From: Hymenopus coronatus
Taxonomy: Eukaryota; Arthropoda; Insecta; Mantodea; Hymenopodidae
Direction of reading: 5' to 3'
DNA: 64,000 nt
Assembly (NCBI GenBank): GCA_030762935.1
Contig: CM060899.1
Location: forward strand, 62,546,501-62,610,500
A program made the position numbers and the translations under genes. Position 1 is the stretch's first letter. The number at the start of each line of letters is the position of its first letter. The notes under the pieces are model-generated. The model saw only the letters and a list, made by a program, of their open reading frames with translations, was not told where the DNA came from and made no database searches. Positions 63,008-64,000 of this stretch are shown here, piece after piece.

Positions 63008-64000
63008 CAGTGTTTTCCAACCTTTTGAAGTTCACGGCCCTTGGGAATAACATTAAACATCAGGGGCACCCTTCCTTGAATTAAAAGAAAATTAAGCTTA
63101 ATATGTTAATTTATTGAAATATTATATAATAATAACGTACACCATAACATAATACAGTAAACTTTACTACAATCACTGAGTAAAAATACATCAATAAATT
63201 TTGCTCGATTAATGATTAATGTGAAACTTGATGCTTAGAGCACAGATATGTGATGTCGGGTCTTACAGTTGACAGTGAAACACGCAAATCATCCTCAAGG
63301 TTATTCAGTCTATTTCTTGCTTTGCATTTTATTGTCACCATAGCAGAGAAGGCTTGCTCGCATAGATAGGATGTTGAAAAGGGCAAAAGTGCGTTAATTG
63401 CTTTCTTCATTAGGTTAGGGTACTCCTCTCTCCGTTGAAGCCAAAAACTACCCACCGACGCCTCACTCTTGGTGAACTTACCTTTGAGTGTGGAATCAGC
63501 GCAAAGATCAATACATCATCTCGTTCGCAAGCAGTGAAATCTATTTCCTCTGCACTATCTACGAAATCAAATGGTGAGACAACCCAGTCGAGATTCGTAG
63601 TGGAAATAGTTGGAAAGTACGCATCTATTGCATCTTGCAATCTTTATAAGTGATTATAAATGCGGTCTTTCAGTTTACCCATATCTTTATCTCCTGCCAC
63701 ATTAAGAAGAGATGGAAAGTTCGACAAATCTCCTTTTTGAACTGCAGACTTCCAAGAACTAAGTTTTCTTTTAAAACCTTTCATTTTATTGGTTGAGGAG
63801 ATTATTGTTTCATGTCGACCCTGCATCGAAACATTCAGTTCATTCAGCTTATGAAAAATATCTGCCAGATACGACAGTTCAAAACACCAAGAATCACTTA
63901 GTAAGAGCTCATGAAATGTGTCTTGATTTTCATCCTTAAAAAAAAGTTTTTAGCTGTTCTTTAAGTTCGAGAAACCGGTTCAATACACGACCCCGCGTCA
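63008..64000 (-). mobile_element. hAT-superfamily element, 3' part, continues past window
   Basis: Terminus CAGTGTTTTCCAACCTTTTG at 63008, a typical hAT inverted-repeat end (CAGTGKTTCCCAAMCTTT-like). The other end lies beyond 64000. An 8-bp target duplication (would be ATATAAAC at 63000-63007) cannot be verified. Confidence 0.8.
63231..63990 (-). pseudogene. hAT transposase C-terminal region (ZBED5/SCAND3-like)
   Basis: Minus-strand order: MQGRHETIISSTNKMKGFKR at 63826, a stop at 63644 in YNHL*RLQDAIDAYFP, then WVVSPFDFVDSAEEIDF, a frameshift near 63470, and SVGSFWLQRREEYPNLMKKA, LLPFSTSYLCEQAFSAM, TIKCKARNRLNN to a stop near 63217. This is the hAT dimerisation/C-terminal domain of the ZBED5-like lineage. 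At least one stop and one frameshift make it inactive. The catalytic part is outside the window. Confidence 0.83.

Overview
The window is arthropod (most likely insect) nuclear DNA. Most of it is intronic or intergenic sequence filled with transposable elements. There is no operon structure, few intact reading frames, and much AT-rich non-coding sequence. The only host gene I can identify is orthodenticle/ocelliless (otd, the Otx family of K50 paired-class homeodomain proteins). Two exons are visible on the minus strand, 52479-52765 and 48129-48540. They join in phase (2 nt + 1 nt) across an intron of about 3.9 kb. The first begins inside the homeodomain at residue 47, the classical Otx intron position. 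The second carries the SIWSPASIDS block and the NMDYL block. The exons with the N-terminal part of the homeodomain, and the last exon, were not found here. Long repeat-filled introns and several tRNA-derived SINE families suggest a large-genome insect, possibly polyneopteran. The species cannot be named from this window.

Layout. 1-5.6 kb: AT-rich DNA, SINEs and R1 repeats. 5.6-11.4 kb: a cluster of minus-strand retroelements, namely a CCHC ORF1 of a jockey-type LINE (intact, 402 aa), two LINE 3' fragments, and a broken Penelope-like element (RT plus GIY-YIG) with a SINE inserted between clear 14-bp target duplications. 12-14.4 kb: R1 repeats and a 61-bp-arm inverted repeat. 15.2-20 kb: a decayed minus-strand LINE that took in an intact mariner (17946-19277, 356-aa transposase). 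20.4 kb: a (TAG)40 microsatellite. 23.3-36.9 kb: dense R1 copies in both orientations. 36.9-42.3 kb: a nest in which an intact two-ORF CR1-group LINE and one R1 copy both sit inside a fold-back mariner derivative. 42.4-47.7 kb: more R1 and a decayed mariner. 48.1-52.8 kb: otd exons, with the intron holding R1 copies, a DDE-transposon fragment and a SINE. 53.4-56.9 kb: a mariner split by a LINE, next to an inverted copy of the same LINE family. 58.4-59.7 kb: a Tc1/mariner-superfamily element with about 108-bp terminal inverted repeats and a single internal stop. 59.9-63 kb: nested R1. 63.0-64 kb: the 3' part of a decayed hAT element (ZBED5-like transposase).

The dominant component is a family I call R1. 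There are about 30 copies or fragments covering roughly 22-23 kb, about 35% of the window. It is about 850 bp, non-coding, starts TACTTTCTCTA followed by a palindrome, has a GTGTGTCCGTGTGTCTGTG microsatellite-like block about 150-200 bp in, and ends with TAGAGAAAGT (inverse of its start), a small hairpin and CATCAGATTTTT. Copies sit in T-rich sites. This is the architecture of non-autonomous Helentrons (Drosophila DINE-1 type), and I propose R1 is such a family. Nested insertions (R1 in mariner, R1 in R1, hAT in R1, LINE in mariner) define its ends and give a relative chronology. R1 is the best candidate for something undescribed.
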